A stretch of DNA of 64,000 nucleotides from Banduia mediterranea (lineage in GTDB: Bacteria; Pseudomonadota; Gammaproteobacteria; Nevskiales; Nevskiaceae): positions 1 to 64,000 of the forward strand of contig NZ_JAVRIC010000015.1 of NCBI RefSeq assembly GCF_031846245.1, given 5' to 3'. The notes beneath the pieces are model-generated. The model was not told the origin of the DNA, ran no database searches, and saw only the letters and a list, made by a program, of their open reading frames with translations. The number at the start of each line of letters is the position of its first letter. The first letter of the stretch is position 1. Below are positions 46,079 to 55,121 of the stretch, one piece after another. Both the position numbers and the translations under genes were made by a program.

Positions 46079-47314
46079 ATGACCACCACCTCGTTTCCCA
46101 AAGAGGACATCAAGGTTCTGCTGTTGGAGGGCCTGGCCCCGACCGCCGTCGAGACCTTCCGTGCCGCGGGCTACAGCAACATCGAGTATCACGAGAAGTC
46201 GCTGCCGCCCGCCGAGCTGGCCGCGGCTGTGGCCGATGCGCATATCGTCGGCATCCGCTCGCGCAGCCACCTCACCGCCGATATCTTCCAGAATTCCCGT
46301 CGGTTGATGGCGGTGGGCTGTTTCTGCATCGGCACCAATCAGGTCGCGCTCGATGCCGCGCAGGCACGCGGCATCCCGGTGTTCAATGCGCCGTATTCGA
46401 ACACCCGCAGCGTCGCCGAGCTGGTGATCGCCGAAGCAGTGATGCTGATGCGCCGCATCCCCGAGAAGAACATGGTCTGCCATCGTGGCGGCTGGGCCAA
46501 GAGCGCGGCCGGCAGCTACGAAGTGCGCGACAAGGTGCTCGGCATCGTCGGCTATGGCCACATCGGCACGCAGGTCGGTGTGCTCGCCGAAAGCATGGGC
46601 ATGCGCGTGATCTATTACGACATCGAGACCCAGCTCGCACTTGGCAATGCCAGAGCCACCGCCAGTCTCGATGATCTGCTGGCGCGTGCCGACATCGTGA
46701 CCCTGCACGTGCCGGAAACGCCGTCCACGCGCATGATGATCGCTGAGCCGCAGCTGGCTGCGATGAAGCAGGACGCGGTGCTGATCAACGCCTCGCGCGG
46801 CACCGTGGTCGATATCGATGCGCTGGCCGGGCACCTGCGCAGCAAGCATCTGGCCGGTGCCGCGATCGACGTGTTCCCGGTGGAACCGACCGGCAACAGC
46901 GATCCTTTCGAATCGCCGCTGGTGGGCATGGACAACGTGATTCTGACGCCCCACATCGGCGGCTCCACCGGCGAGGCGCAACAGAACATCGGCCTGGAAG
47001 TGGCCGCCAAACTGGTGCGCTACAGCGACAACGGTTCAACCCTGTCGGCCGTGAACTTTCCCGAAGTGTCGCTGCCGGAGCACATGGACAGCCGCCGCTT
47101 GCTGCACATCCACGAGAACGTGCCGGGCATGCTCAGTCGCATCAACGAGCTGTTCTCGGCCGGTGAAGTCAACGTGGATGCGCAGTTCCTGCAGACGCGC
47201 GGCAAGGTCGGCTACGTGGTGATCGATGTCAGCGCCTCGGAAGCACAGGCCAGGCAGCTCAAGGACGGCCTCGCGGCGATTCCGGGAACGCTGAAGACGC
47301 GGCTGCTTTACTAG
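46079..47314 (+). CDS. serA: D-3-phosphoglycerate dehydrogenase
   Basis: The first enzyme of serine synthesis. It is 411 aa and holds the substrate domain, the NAD fold GIVGYGHIGTQVGVLAE, the catalytic His region LTPHIGGSTGEAQ and a C-terminal ACT domain (RRLLHIHENVPGMLSRINELF) for serine feedback. This is the short SerA type with one ACT domain, as in E. coli. The ATG at 46079 is well placed. Confidence 0.96.
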   Translation: MTTTSFPKEDIKVLLLEGLAPTAVETFRAAGYSNIEYHEKSLPPAELAAAVADAHIVGIRSRSHLTADIFQNSRRLMAVGCFCIGTNQVALDAAQARGIPVFNAPYSNTRSVAELVIAEAVMLMRRIPEKNMVCHRGGWAKSAAGSYEVRDKVLGIVGYGHIGTQVGVLAESMGMRVIYYDIETQLALGNARATASLDDLLARADIVTLHVPETPSTRMMIAEPQLAAMKQDAVLINASRGTVVDIDALAGHLRSKHLAGAAIDVFPVEPTGNSDPFESPLVGMDNVILTPHIGGSTGEAQQNIGLEVAAKLVRYSDNGSTLSAVNFPEVSLPEHMDSRRLLHIHENVPGMLSRINELFSAGEVNVDAQFLQTRGKVGYVVIDVSASEAQARQLKDGLAAIPGTLKTRLLY

Positions 47315-47392
47315 CAGTCCTGTTCCTGATTCGGCCGGGCGGGTTTGCGCTCGGCTGAGTACAGTGTCGGCTCCCGTGACTTGGAGCAGTCG

Positions 47393-49330
47393 ATGACACC
47401 GCGCATTCCGTTCTGGGATCGTCTCAAGTTCTTTCTGGAACGGCAGTTCGTCAAGGGCCCGCACTATCAGTTGCTGGCAGTGGCGGCGCTGATCGGGCTG
47501 ATCTCGCTGATCGGCGGGCTCGCCGTCATCGATACCGGCGCGCCGTTGGATGACACCGGCGGCGCGGTGTGGTGGGCGTTCCTGCGGCTGACCGACCCCG
47601 GCTACCTTGGCGACGATGTCGGTGCCTGGCGGCGCACGGTGTCCACGGTCCTGACGATCAGCGGCTACGTGGTGTTTCTCGGCGCACTGGTCGCGATTCT
47701 CACGCAATGGCTCAACACCAAGATGCGTCAGCTCGAACAGGGGCTCACGCCGGTGGCAACGCGAGGCCATGTCGTGATTCTGGGTTGGACCAATCGCACC
47801 ACGCCGGTGGTGCGCGAGCTGATGCTGTCGACCGGGCGGCTGCGCCGCTTCCTGCGCAGCCGCGGCACGCGTTCTCTGCAACTGGTGATCCTGGCCCAGG
47901 AAATGAGCGCGGCGCAGGCGCAGGCCCTGCGCGACGATCCCGCGATCGGCCGCCGCGCGCGTGACATCGTGCTGCGCTCCGGCAACGCGCTCAATGTCGA
48001 GCATCTGCAGCGTGTCTCCTGCGGCACGGCCTCGGCGATCATTCTGCCCAGCGAGGTGTTCGGCGAGAGCGAGCTGATCTCCTCGGATGTGCAGACCGTC
48101 AAGACCTTGATGACGATCGAGGGCGAGGCGCTGGCGGCCGGGCGCGCGCCGCCGTATGTCGTGGCCGAGCTTCAGGACGCGCGCAAGGTATCGGTGGCGC
48201 GCAGCGCGTATCACGGGCCGCTCGAGGTTATCGCCAGTGACGCGGCGCTGAGCCGCCTGATCGCGCAGAACCTGCGCCAGCCGGGGCTGGCCCTGTTCTA
48301 CGCCGAGGTGCTGACGCACAGCGTCGGCTACGAGTTCTACGTCAGGCAGTTTCCGGCGGCCGCCGGGCGACGCTTCGGCGAGCTCGCGGCAGGCTTTCCG
48401 AACGCTCTGCTGTGCGGACTGGTGCGTGAAGTCGACGGCGTGCATCAGGCGCAGCTCTGTCCGGACCCAGGCATGCCCGTACGGGCTGAAGATACTCTGG
48501 TGTTGCTGGCCGTCGACTATGCCGATACCGAATGGCGCGGCGCGACCGGCCCGCTGGCCCCGGCCATCACGCCGAAGAAGGCGGCGCGCCGCTCGCAGGC
48601 GCCGCGCCGCGTGCTGGTGCTGGGCTGGAACGACCGCCATCCGGCGATGCTCAGCGAGTTGGCGGCGCACGACGAGGATCGCTTCGAGGTCGACTTCGTC
48701 TCGGTGCTGCCGGCGGCGCAGCGCGATGCGGCGATCCAGCGCTATGCGCTGGGCAGCAAGCTTGCGCCGAGCCGCCAGTTCGAAACCGACTTTCTGGTCG
48801 AGACCGAACTGCGTGCCTTGTCGCCGGCGGATTACGACTGCGTGCTGCTGGCCAGCAGCGACGTGCTGGCCAGCGAGGTCGAGGCCGATGCGCGCACCGT
48901 GGTCGGCTACCTGGTGCTGCGCCAGATCCTTCGGGGTGCATCGCGCCGACCCCAGGTTCTGGTCGAACTGTCGGACGCCAGCAACGAGAAGATCGTCGGC
49001 GAAACCCGCGACGAGATTCTGGTGGGTCCGCTGCTGCTCAGCCACATGCTGGCGCAGGTGGCGCTGCGCCGAGAACTGCGCGCGGTATTCGAAGTCCTGT
49101 TCGGTGCCGGCGGCGCCGACGTCTCGTTCCTGCCCCCGGAGCGTTACGGTCTGTCGGGTCGGCGCAGCTTCGCGGATGTGGCGGCGGCGGTGGCGGCGGC
49201 CGGTGACATTGCGCTTGGTCTGTACCGTCCCGGTCTGGGCAGCGGCCAGCGGCTGCAGCTCAACCCGGATCGCAGCGTGGCGGCTGCTTTCGAGCCCGAG
49301 GACCGGATCGTGGTCCTCGGCAACGCCTGA
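47393..49330 (+). CDS. CASTOR/POLLUX-related ion channel-like protein
   Basis: A 645-aa membrane protein. Two N-terminal membrane helices (YQLLAVAALIGLISLIGGLAVI and ISGYVVFLGALVAILTQWL) flank a pore-like loop WAFLRLTDPGYLGDD, where a K+ channel filter would lie. The long cytosolic part has Rossmann-like RCK segments HVVILGWTNRTTPVVRELM and RVLVLGWNDRHPAMLSEL. This matches the CASTOR/POLLUX family, plant nuclear cation channels with bacterial relatives. No canonical TVGYG filter is present, so ion selectivity is open. Confidence 0.82.
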   Translation: MTPRIPFWDRLKFFLERQFVKGPHYQLLAVAALIGLISLIGGLAVIDTGAPLDDTGGAVWWAFLRLTDPGYLGDDVGAWRRTVSTVLTISGYVVFLGALVAILTQWLNTKMRQLEQGLTPVATRGHVVILGWTNRTTPVVRELMLSTGRLRRFLRSRGTRSLQLVILAQEMSAAQAQALRDDPAIGRRARDIVLRSGNALNVEHLQRVSCGTASAIILPSEVFGESELISSDVQTVKTLMTIEGEALAAGRAPPYVVAELQDARKVSVARSAYHGPLEVIASDAALSRLIAQNLRQPGLALFYAEVLTHSVGYEFYVRQFPAAAGRRFGELAAGFPNALLCGLVREVDGVHQAQLCPDPGMPVRAEDTLVLLAVDYADTEWRGATGPLAPAITPKKAARRSQAPRRVLVLGWNDRHPAMLSELAAHDEDRFEVDFVSVLPAAQRDAAIQRYALGSKLAPSRQFETDFLVETELRALSPADYDCVLLASSDVLASEVEADARTVVGYLVLRQILRGASRRPQVLVELSDASNEKIVGETRDEILVGPLLLSHMLAQVALRRELRAVFEVLFGAGGADVSFLPPERYGLSGRRSFADVAAAVAAAGDIALGLYRPGLGSGQRLQLNPDRSVAAAFEPEDRIVVLGNA

Positions 49331-49355
49331 TTGCCCGGCCCTGTCCAACCGCCGA

Positions 49356-51263
49356 TCAGCGCAGGCCGTTGACCTGTTGCGGCGAGGCTGGTGATGCGCG
49401 GTTGCCCCAATTCGACCGCACATAGCTGGCGACCGCGGCGATCTGTTCGTCGCTCATCGACGGGCCGAACGGCGGCATCGAATGCGGATGCGGTTCGTCG
49501 TCCGTGGCGGCGGCGAATCCGCCTTCGAGAATCACACGCAGTACGTTGGTCGGATCGGCGTCGGTTACGGTCGGGTTGCCGGCCAGCGGTGGATAGTCGG
49601 GGGCCTTGCCGCGTCCGTCGCGGCCATGACAGGACGCGCAGTGTTCGGCATAGGCGCCGAGTCCGGTTTTGGGATCGGACGGCGCGTTCGGACCGGCCTC
49701 CGCGGTCGCGGCGGGCGCGGACTCGTTCTGCGCCTCGGCATTCTTGAGGTAGTAGGCGATCGCATGCAGATCCTCGTCGGTGAGGAATTGCAGGCTGCGA
49801 TGTATCACTTGGCGCATCGGTCCGGCGGCGATGGTGTGGTCCGGCGCCTGCCCGGTCTTGAGGAAGGTCTGCAACGCTTCGAGGCTCCAGCTTCCGATGC
49901 CGTAGTCCGGGTTGGAGGAGATGTTCGGCGCACGCCACTGCTCGACCACGCCGCCGCCCAGAGCCTCGTCGTTCTTCCCGGCACCGAGCAGATTGCGTGG
50001 TGAATGGCAGGCTTCGCAGTGGCCGAGCCCCTTGACCAGATAGGCGCCACGATTCCAGGTGTCGCTGTGCGTGCTGCTGGCCTCGAACGGATCGGGCCAG
50101 AAGAACAGCAGTCGCCAGCCCAGCATCAGCGGGCGCATCGAAAACGGCCATTGCAAATCGTGTTCCCGGCTCGGGACATCCAGCGGTTCCAGGGTATCCA
50201 GCCAGGCCTTGATCGCGTCGACATCCTCCGGCTTGACCAATGCATAGCTGGTGAACGGGAAGGCGGGGTACAGGTACTTGTGGCCGGGCGCCACACCGTC
50301 GAGCATGGCTTCGCGGAATTCCTCGGCAGTCCAGCCGCCGATGCCGTGTTCGGGATGCGGCGTGATGTTGGGACCGAACATAGGACCGAACGGCGAGTCC
50401 AGCCGTACGCCGCCAGCGAAAGGCTGATCCACGTCCTGGGTGTGGCAGCCGGCGCAGTCGCCGACGATCGCCAGATAGCGGCCGCGCCGAACCTGGTCGG
50501 ACGCGGTGTCGGGCATCGGGTAGTACAGGCCGCTTTGCTCGGTGGCGATGCCCTGGGCATTGGAACCCACGGCTTCGCGGGTATCCGGTTTCGGCAAGGG
50601 CAGCGTTTCGTCGGGTCGCGCTGTCACAGGCAGCGAGGCCAGATAGGCGGCCGCGGCGTTGATTTCCTGGTCGCTCATCGATGCGGCGATGGCCGCCATT
50701 CCGGAGGCGCCGAGGTCCGGTCGTTTGCCGGCTTTCCAGTCCTGCAGGGCTGCACTCAGGTAGGGCTGATGCTGGCCGGCGATGGCTGGCGCGTGCTCGC
50801 GGCTGTCGCCGGCCAGTGTGGCGCCGTGGCATTCGATGCAAGCCTTCCCGTCCGCGGACTGCGGGGATTCCTGGACGAGCTTGCGCCCCAGCTCGAGCTG
50901 CGCCGCGTCACTGTTCACCGGCAGATCGAGTTTGGGCGGGGTCTGCCGGGCGAAGTATTTGGCGATCTCGCGCAGATAATCGTCAGGCAGGTCGCTGACG
51001 ATGCGGTTCATCAGCGCGTAGTCGCGCTCGCCGGTCTGGAAGGCTCGAAGCTGTTGATACAGGTAGGGCGCGGACTGACCGGCGAGGCGAGGGTAGTAGG
51101 GAAAGCGCGCGTCGCCGCCCTCACCCTGTTCGCCGTGGCAACTGGTGCATGCGGCGATGCCTTGTGCAAAATCGCGCTCGGCACTCGAGTCGGCCGAGGC
51201 CTCACTCACGGAGACGCCCACCGCGAGCAAGGACACGGCGAGCCAGGGGACGGGACGCGTCAT
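49356..51263 (-). CDS. Pentahaem cytochrome c (c4-like + AdhB-like fusion)
   Basis: A 635-aa secreted cytochrome with signal peptide (MTRPVPWLAVSLLAVGVSVS) and five CxxCH haem sites: CTSCH, CIECH, CAGCH, CEACH and CASCH. The first two belong to a cytochrome c4-like half (GEGGDARFPYYPRLAGQSAPYLYQQ). The last three, with GGWTAEEFREAMLDG and YLYPAFPFTSYALVKPEDVDA, match the triheme AdhB/gluconate-dehydrogenase subunit. It would pass electrons from a periplasmic dehydrogenase to the respiratory chain, but no dehydrogenase subunit is adjacent. An FNR/Anr box lies in its upstream region. Confidence 0.9.
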   Translation of the reverse strand: MTRPVPWLAVSLLAVGVSVSEASADSSAERDFAQGIAACTSCHGEQGEGGDARFPYYPRLAGQSAPYLYQQLRAFQTGERDYALMNRIVSDLPDDYLREIAKYFARQTPPKLDLPVNSDAAQLELGRKLVQESPQSADGKACIECHGATLAGDSREHAPAIAGQHQPYLSAALQDWKAGKRPDLGASGMAAIAASMSDQEINAAAAYLASLPVTARPDETLPLPKPDTREAVGSNAQGIATEQSGLYYPMPDTASDQVRRGRYLAIVGDCAGCHTQDVDQPFAGGVRLDSPFGPMFGPNITPHPEHGIGGWTAEEFREAMLDGVAPGHKYLYPAFPFTSYALVKPEDVDAIKAWLDTLEPLDVPSREHDLQWPFSMRPLMLGWRLLFFWPDPFEASSTHSDTWNRGAYLVKGLGHCEACHSPRNLLGAGKNDEALGGGVVEQWRAPNISSNPDYGIGSWSLEALQTFLKTGQAPDHTIAAGPMRQVIHRSLQFLTDEDLHAIAYYLKNAEAQNESAPAATAEAGPNAPSDPKTGLGAYAEHCASCHGRDGRGKAPDYPPLAGNPTVTDADPTNVLRVILEGGFAAATDDEPHPHSMPPFGPSMSDEQIAAVASYVRSNWGNRASPASPQQVNGLR

Positions 51264-51357
51264 CGGCGGTTCCGGAATCGATCGGAGATGAGGTCGAGCC
51301 TTGCAGGCGAGCGCTGAACTCGCACTTAAGTTTTCGGGCTCGGAATCGGGCCCGTAC

Positions 51358-51371
51358 TTGATCCGGATCAA
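51358..51371. promoter_or_regulatory. FNR/Anr box
   Basis: TTGATCCGGATCAA is a perfect match to the FNR/Anr consensus TTGAT-N4-ATCAA, with the full palindrome extending to CTTGATCCGGATCAAG. It lies between the divergent cytochrome (start 51263) and usp (start 51435) genes. Its centre is 70 bases from the usp start codon, which would fit a class II site near -41. Anaerobic control of usp is known in Pseudomonas; it is inferred here. Confidence 0.85.
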
Positions 51372-51434
51372 GCCTGGGTTCGGCGCGGATGTGCAAACTG
51401 GGCGGCCACTCAAAGTTCGCAGCAAGGAGACAGC

Positions 51435-51863
51435 ATGGCTAGAATACTGATGCCCTATGACGGTTCACAATCGTCGAAGCGCGCCCTCGATCATGTGATC
51501 AGAAGCCATGCGGACGCCGCGGCGGTCGAGTTGGTGCTGATCAACGTGCAGGAGCCGCCGGTGATGTTCGGCGACTATCTGACGGCGTCCATGGTCGAGC
51601 AGATCGACAGCGGCCAGCGCAGCTACGGGGACAGTCTGCTGCAGGAAGCCACCGCCCGTCTCAAGGAAGCCGGAATTCAGGTCCGGGCCGAAGTGATCGT
51701 GGGCAATATCGCGGACAGCATCGTTGCGCAGGCGGTCGAGAAGCACTGCGACAGCATCGTCATGGGCACGCGTGGCATGGGCAGTTTCGGCAACCTGCTG
51801 TTGGGTTCGGTGGCCTCGAAAGTGGTCCACCAGGCGGACATGCCGGTGACCCTGGTCAAATAG
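51435..51863 (+). CDS. Universal stress protein (UspA family)
   Basis: A 142-aa Usp domain. MARILMPYDGSQSSKRALDH opens the fold and the ATP-binding motif GTRGMGSFGNLLLGSVAS (G-2x-G-9x-G-S/T) is present, so it should bind ATP. AAGGAGA lies just before the ATG. The FNR/Anr box upstream suggests induction under low oxygen. It is a single-domain protein of usual length. Confidence 0.95.
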   Translation: MARILMPYDGSQSSKRALDHVIRSHADAAAVELVLINVQEPPVMFGDYLTASMVEQIDSGQRSYGDSLLQEATARLKEAGIQVRAEVIVGNIADSIVAQAVEKHCDSIVMGTRGMGSFGNLLLGSVASKVVHQADMPVTLVK

Positions 51864-51919
51864 CGGGGGCTTTGCCGACGCTGTTAGCATTCACGGTTTT
51901 CGGTATTCCGGAGCACCCG

Positions 51920-53623
51920 ATGCGTCGCCGCCTGAATCTCATCCCGCCGTTGTGCGCGGGACTGTTGTCGCTGTTGCTGCTGAGCGCGTGCGAACGTCAG
52001 GCATCTGCGCCCGCGCCGGTTGCGGAGGGCGCGCCGGAACCAGCGGATGGGCTGACTCCGCCGGTCGACGTCCAGGCACGGCTCGATGCCTACGTTGAAG
52101 TCCCCCTTGAGGCCGACCTGTCGGGGCTCAGCGAGATGCAGCGGCGCATGGTCGGCAAGCTGATCGAGGCGGCGCAGGCGATCGATCCGATCTTCTGGGA
52201 ACAGAGCTGGGGGCAGCCGGAGTCGCTGCTGTCACGCGTGTCCGGCGCGGCCCAACGTGAATACGTGCAGATCAACTACGGTCCCTGGGACCGGCTCAAT
52301 GGCGACGAGCCCTTCATCGCCGGGATCGGTCCGCGTCCGGCCGGCGCGCGCTTCTATCCCGAGGACATGACGCGCGAGGAATTCGAAGCGGCCACGCTCG
52401 CCGACAAATCCGGCCTGTATGCGCTGCTGCGCCGGGATGACGACGGCAAACTCATGACCGTGCCCTACCACCAGGCCTATGCCGCACAGCTGGAGATCGC
52501 CGCGAACCATCTGCGCGAAGCGGCGGAACTGGCCGAAGACTCCGGGTTCAGGCGCTACCTCGAACTGCGCGCGGACGCGTTGCTCGACGATGATTACCAG
52601 CCCAGCGACTTCGCGTGGATGGACATGAAATCCAATCCGGTCGACATCATCATCGGCCCCATCGAAACCTACGAGGACCAGCTGTTCGGTTACAAGGCCG
52701 CGTTCGAATCCTATGTGCTGATCAAGGACGTGGAATGGAGCGAGCGCCTGGCCCGTTTCGCCGAATATCTGCCGGAACTACAGCGCGAACTGCCGGTGCC
52801 GGAACCGTACAGGGCCGAGACGCCCGGCTCCGATGCGGACCTCAACGCCTACTACGCAGTCTATTACGCGGGTGACGCCAACGTCGGCGCCAAAACCATT
52901 GCCATCAACCTGCCGAACGACGAGCAGGTGCAACTGGAGAAAGGCACACGCCGCCTGCAACTCGAAAACGTGATGCAGGCCAAGTTCGACAAGATCATGC
53001 TGCCGATCGCCGAGGTGCTGATTGCCGACGAGCAGCAGGACAATCTTTCGTTCGACGCCTTCTTCCAGAACACCATGTTCCACGAGGTGGCGCACGGACT
53101 CGGCATCAAGAACACGCTGGACGGCGCGGGCACGGTGCGCAAGGCGCTCAAGGAATACGCCTCGGCGTTCGAGGAAGGCAAGGCGGATGTGCTGGGTCTT
53201 TACATGGTCACCAAGCTGGCGCAGAAAGGCGAGCTTGAGGAATCGCAGCTCATGGACAACTACGTGACCTTCCTCGCCGGCATCTTCCGCTCGGTACGTT
53301 TCGGCGCCAGTGACGCGCATGCCAAGGCGAACATGGTGCGCTTCAATTTCTTCAAGTCCCAAGGTGCGTTCACGCGCGATGAGGAAACCGGGCGCTACAG
53401 CGTGAATTTCGACCGCATGCAGCAGGCCATGAACGATCTGTCGGCGAAGCTGCTGAAGGTGCAGGGTGACGGCGACTACGCCGAGGCCGAGCGCATGAGC
53501 ATCGGGATGGGCAAAATCGGCGAACCGCTGGCCTCCGATCTGAAGCGGCTGAGCGCGGCCGACATCCCGGTCGACATCCGCTTCCGTCAGGGGGCAGACG
53601 TGCTGGGGCTGCAGGCCGAATGA
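51920..53623 (+). CDS. Dipeptidyl-peptidase III-like (M49) zinc lipoprotein
   Basis: About 567 aa. It starts with a lipoprotein signal (LCAGLLSLLLLSAC, lipobox LSAC), so it is exported and lipid-anchored. The zinc site NTMFHEVAHGLGIKN is HExxH, where classical DPP III has HExxxH, and EEGKADVLGLYM supplies the third ligand Glu of the EExxAD type. This group is often annotated as 'Zn-dependent hydrolase' or, wrongly, 'MutT/nudix'. Substrates are unknown. It overlaps the next gene by four bases (ATGA). The ATG at 51920 is preferred over 51872, because it starts directly at the signal peptide. Confidence 0.85.
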   Translation: MRRRLNLIPPLCAGLLSLLLLSACERQASAPAPVAEGAPEPADGLTPPVDVQARLDAYVEVPLEADLSGLSEMQRRMVGKLIEAAQAIDPIFWEQSWGQPESLLSRVSGAAQREYVQINYGPWDRLNGDEPFIAGIGPRPAGARFYPEDMTREEFEAATLADKSGLYALLRRDDDGKLMTVPYHQAYAAQLEIAANHLREAAELAEDSGFRRYLELRADALLDDDYQPSDFAWMDMKSNPVDIIIGPIETYEDQLFGYKAAFESYVLIKDVEWSERLARFAEYLPELQRELPVPEPYRAETPGSDADLNAYYAVYYAGDANVGAKTIAINLPNDEQVQLEKGTRRLQLENVMQAKFDKIMLPIAEVLIADEQQDNLSFDAFFQNTMFHEVAHGLGIKNTLDGAGTVRKALKEYASAFEEGKADVLGLYMVTKLAQKGELEESQLMDNYVTFLAGIFRSVRFGASDAHAKANMVRFNFFKSQGAFTRDEETGRYSVNFDRMQQAMNDLSAKLLKVQGDGDYAEAERMSIGMGKIGEPLASDLKRLSAADIPVDIRFRQGADVLGLQAE

Positions 53624-54552
53624 AGCCCGCGGACGGTCTGCGCCTATTGCGCCGACAGGCCGTGGCGCCGCTGCGCCAGCGCATCCTCACGGTGCTGCGC
53701 GGCAGCCCGAGCGCGCGCTTGTCCATCGACTACTCACAGCCGGTCGGCGACCCCGGCCTGTTCGGGCCGGACAGCGTCACCTGGAAGATTCATTCGGATT
53801 TCCCCGCGATGATGGCCGGCGGAATCTGTGCGCTGATGTTGCAGACCCTGCACCCATCCGCGCTGGCCGGCGTCTGGGATCACTCGGATTTTCGTGAGGA
53901 CGTGCTCGGGCGTCTGCGCCGGACCACGGCGTTCGTGGCCGGTACGACATATGCGCCGACGGCCGGCGCGGAAGGTCTGATCGAACAGGTCCGGAACATT
54001 CACCGGCGCGTGCGCGGCACGGCGCCCGACGGCAGCGCCTACTCGGCGGACGATCCCGAGCTGCTGACCTGGGTCCATGTCACTGAGATGTGGAGCTTCC
54101 TCCAAGGCTATCGCCGGCACGTGGCGCCCGATCTGGATCGCGCGCTGGCGGACCGCTATTTCGATGAGACGCGATGCATCGCGGAGGCTCTGGGTGCGCG
54201 TGAAGTGCCCGGCTCTGTGGCGGCGGTGGATCAGTACTTCGAGGCCGTGCGCGGGCAGCTTGAATTCAGTGCACGCTCGCGCGAGGTGCTGGCGGTGCTG
54301 AACCGGATCGAACTGCCGATGCCCGGCGCTACTGCTGTGCGCGGTACCTTTCTCGGCGCCGGCGCGGCGCTGCTGCCGGACTGGGCGGCGCAGTTGCTAG
54401 GGCGTACTGCGCTGCGGCGCGCACGTGACCGTGCCGCCCAGCGCGCCTTGCGAGCGGCCTCGCCAGCGATTCGCCTGGCGCTGGCCGACGGCGCATCGGC
54501 CGTCGCCTGTCGCCGTGTCGGCCGCGACCGCTCGGCGCTGGCGTTCGGCTGA
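53620..54552 (+). CDS. Oxygenase MpaB family (DUF2236) protein
   Basis: A 310-aa haem-type MpaB/latex-clearing-protein-like (DUF2236) protein. The block FPAMMAGGICALMLQTLHPSAL and the HSDFREDVLGRLRRT, TWVHVTEMWSF and YRRHVAPDLD segments are standard for the family, in which His residues of the HPSAL and VHVT regions are conserved. Its start overlaps the M49-like gene (ATGA), so the two are co-translated. The reaction is unknown. Confidence 0.87.
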   Translation: MKPADGLRLLRRQAVAPLRQRILTVLRGSPSARLSIDYSQPVGDPGLFGPDSVTWKIHSDFPAMMAGGICALMLQTLHPSALAGVWDHSDFREDVLGRLRRTTAFVAGTTYAPTAGAEGLIEQVRNIHRRVRGTAPDGSAYSADDPELLTWVHVTEMWSFLQGYRRHVAPDLDRALADRYFDETRCIAEALGAREVPGSVAAVDQYFEAVRGQLEFSARSREVLAVLNRIELPMPGATAVRGTFLGAGAALLPDWAAQLLGRTALRRARDRAAQRALRAASPAIRLALADGASAVACRRVGRDRSALAFG

Positions 54553-54561
54553 AGGTGCCGC

Positions 54562-55052
54562 TCAGAGGTTCTCGCCGGCGCGGATTGCAGCATGTTCGCG
54601 TTCCAGCTCCCGGCGCAGGGCGCGACGCCGCAGGGCGGCGTCACACCAGCGCTTTTCGTCGGGAGTTTCCGGTTCATACGGGGCACGGTACAGGGCTGGC
54701 GCTCGTCGTCCAGCGCCACCATCGTGAAGTAGCAGCTATTGGTATGACGCACCGTGCGACTGCGCGTGTCCTCCGCGATCACCTTGATGCCCACTTCCAT
54801 CGAACTGCGTCCGGTCAGGTTCACCGAGGCCATGAAGTTGACCAGCTCGCCCACTTGGACAGGCTGTCGGAACGTCACCTGATCCACCGCCATCGTCACC
54901 ACGTAGCTTCCGGCGTAGCGACTGGCGCAGGCATACGCGACCTCATCGAGCAGTTTCAGGATCGCGCCGCCGTGGACGTTGCCGGAGAAATTGGCCATGT
55001 CCGGCGTCATCAGTACGGTCATCGAAAGCTGGTGCAGCGGCAGCTTGAGCAT
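54562..55052 (-). pseudogene. Acyl-CoA thioesterase (hotdog fold), frameshifted
   Basis: The N-terminal ~110 residues read MLKLPLHQLSMTVLMTPDMAN, then GNVHGGAILKLLDEVAYACA, VTFRQPVQVGELVNFMA and RTVRHTNSCYFTMVALDDERQP, a hotdog acyl-CoA thioesterase of the YciA/BFIT type. Near 54700 the frame shifts: the natural end YEPETPDEKRWCDAALRRR, then ELEREHAAIRAGENL-stop (54562), is in another frame, and one lost base between ERQP and LYRAPYEPE would repair it. As sequenced the frame runs through into the antisense of mpaB. All catalytic parts precede the shift. A GTG at 55067 is an alternative start. Confidence 0.8.
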
Positions 55053-55121
55053 GGCGGCGTCGGGCACGGGCTAGGCGGTGTGGGGCATTGTGCCGCAAGC
55101 CTGCGCGGTCACGCCCGTAGT

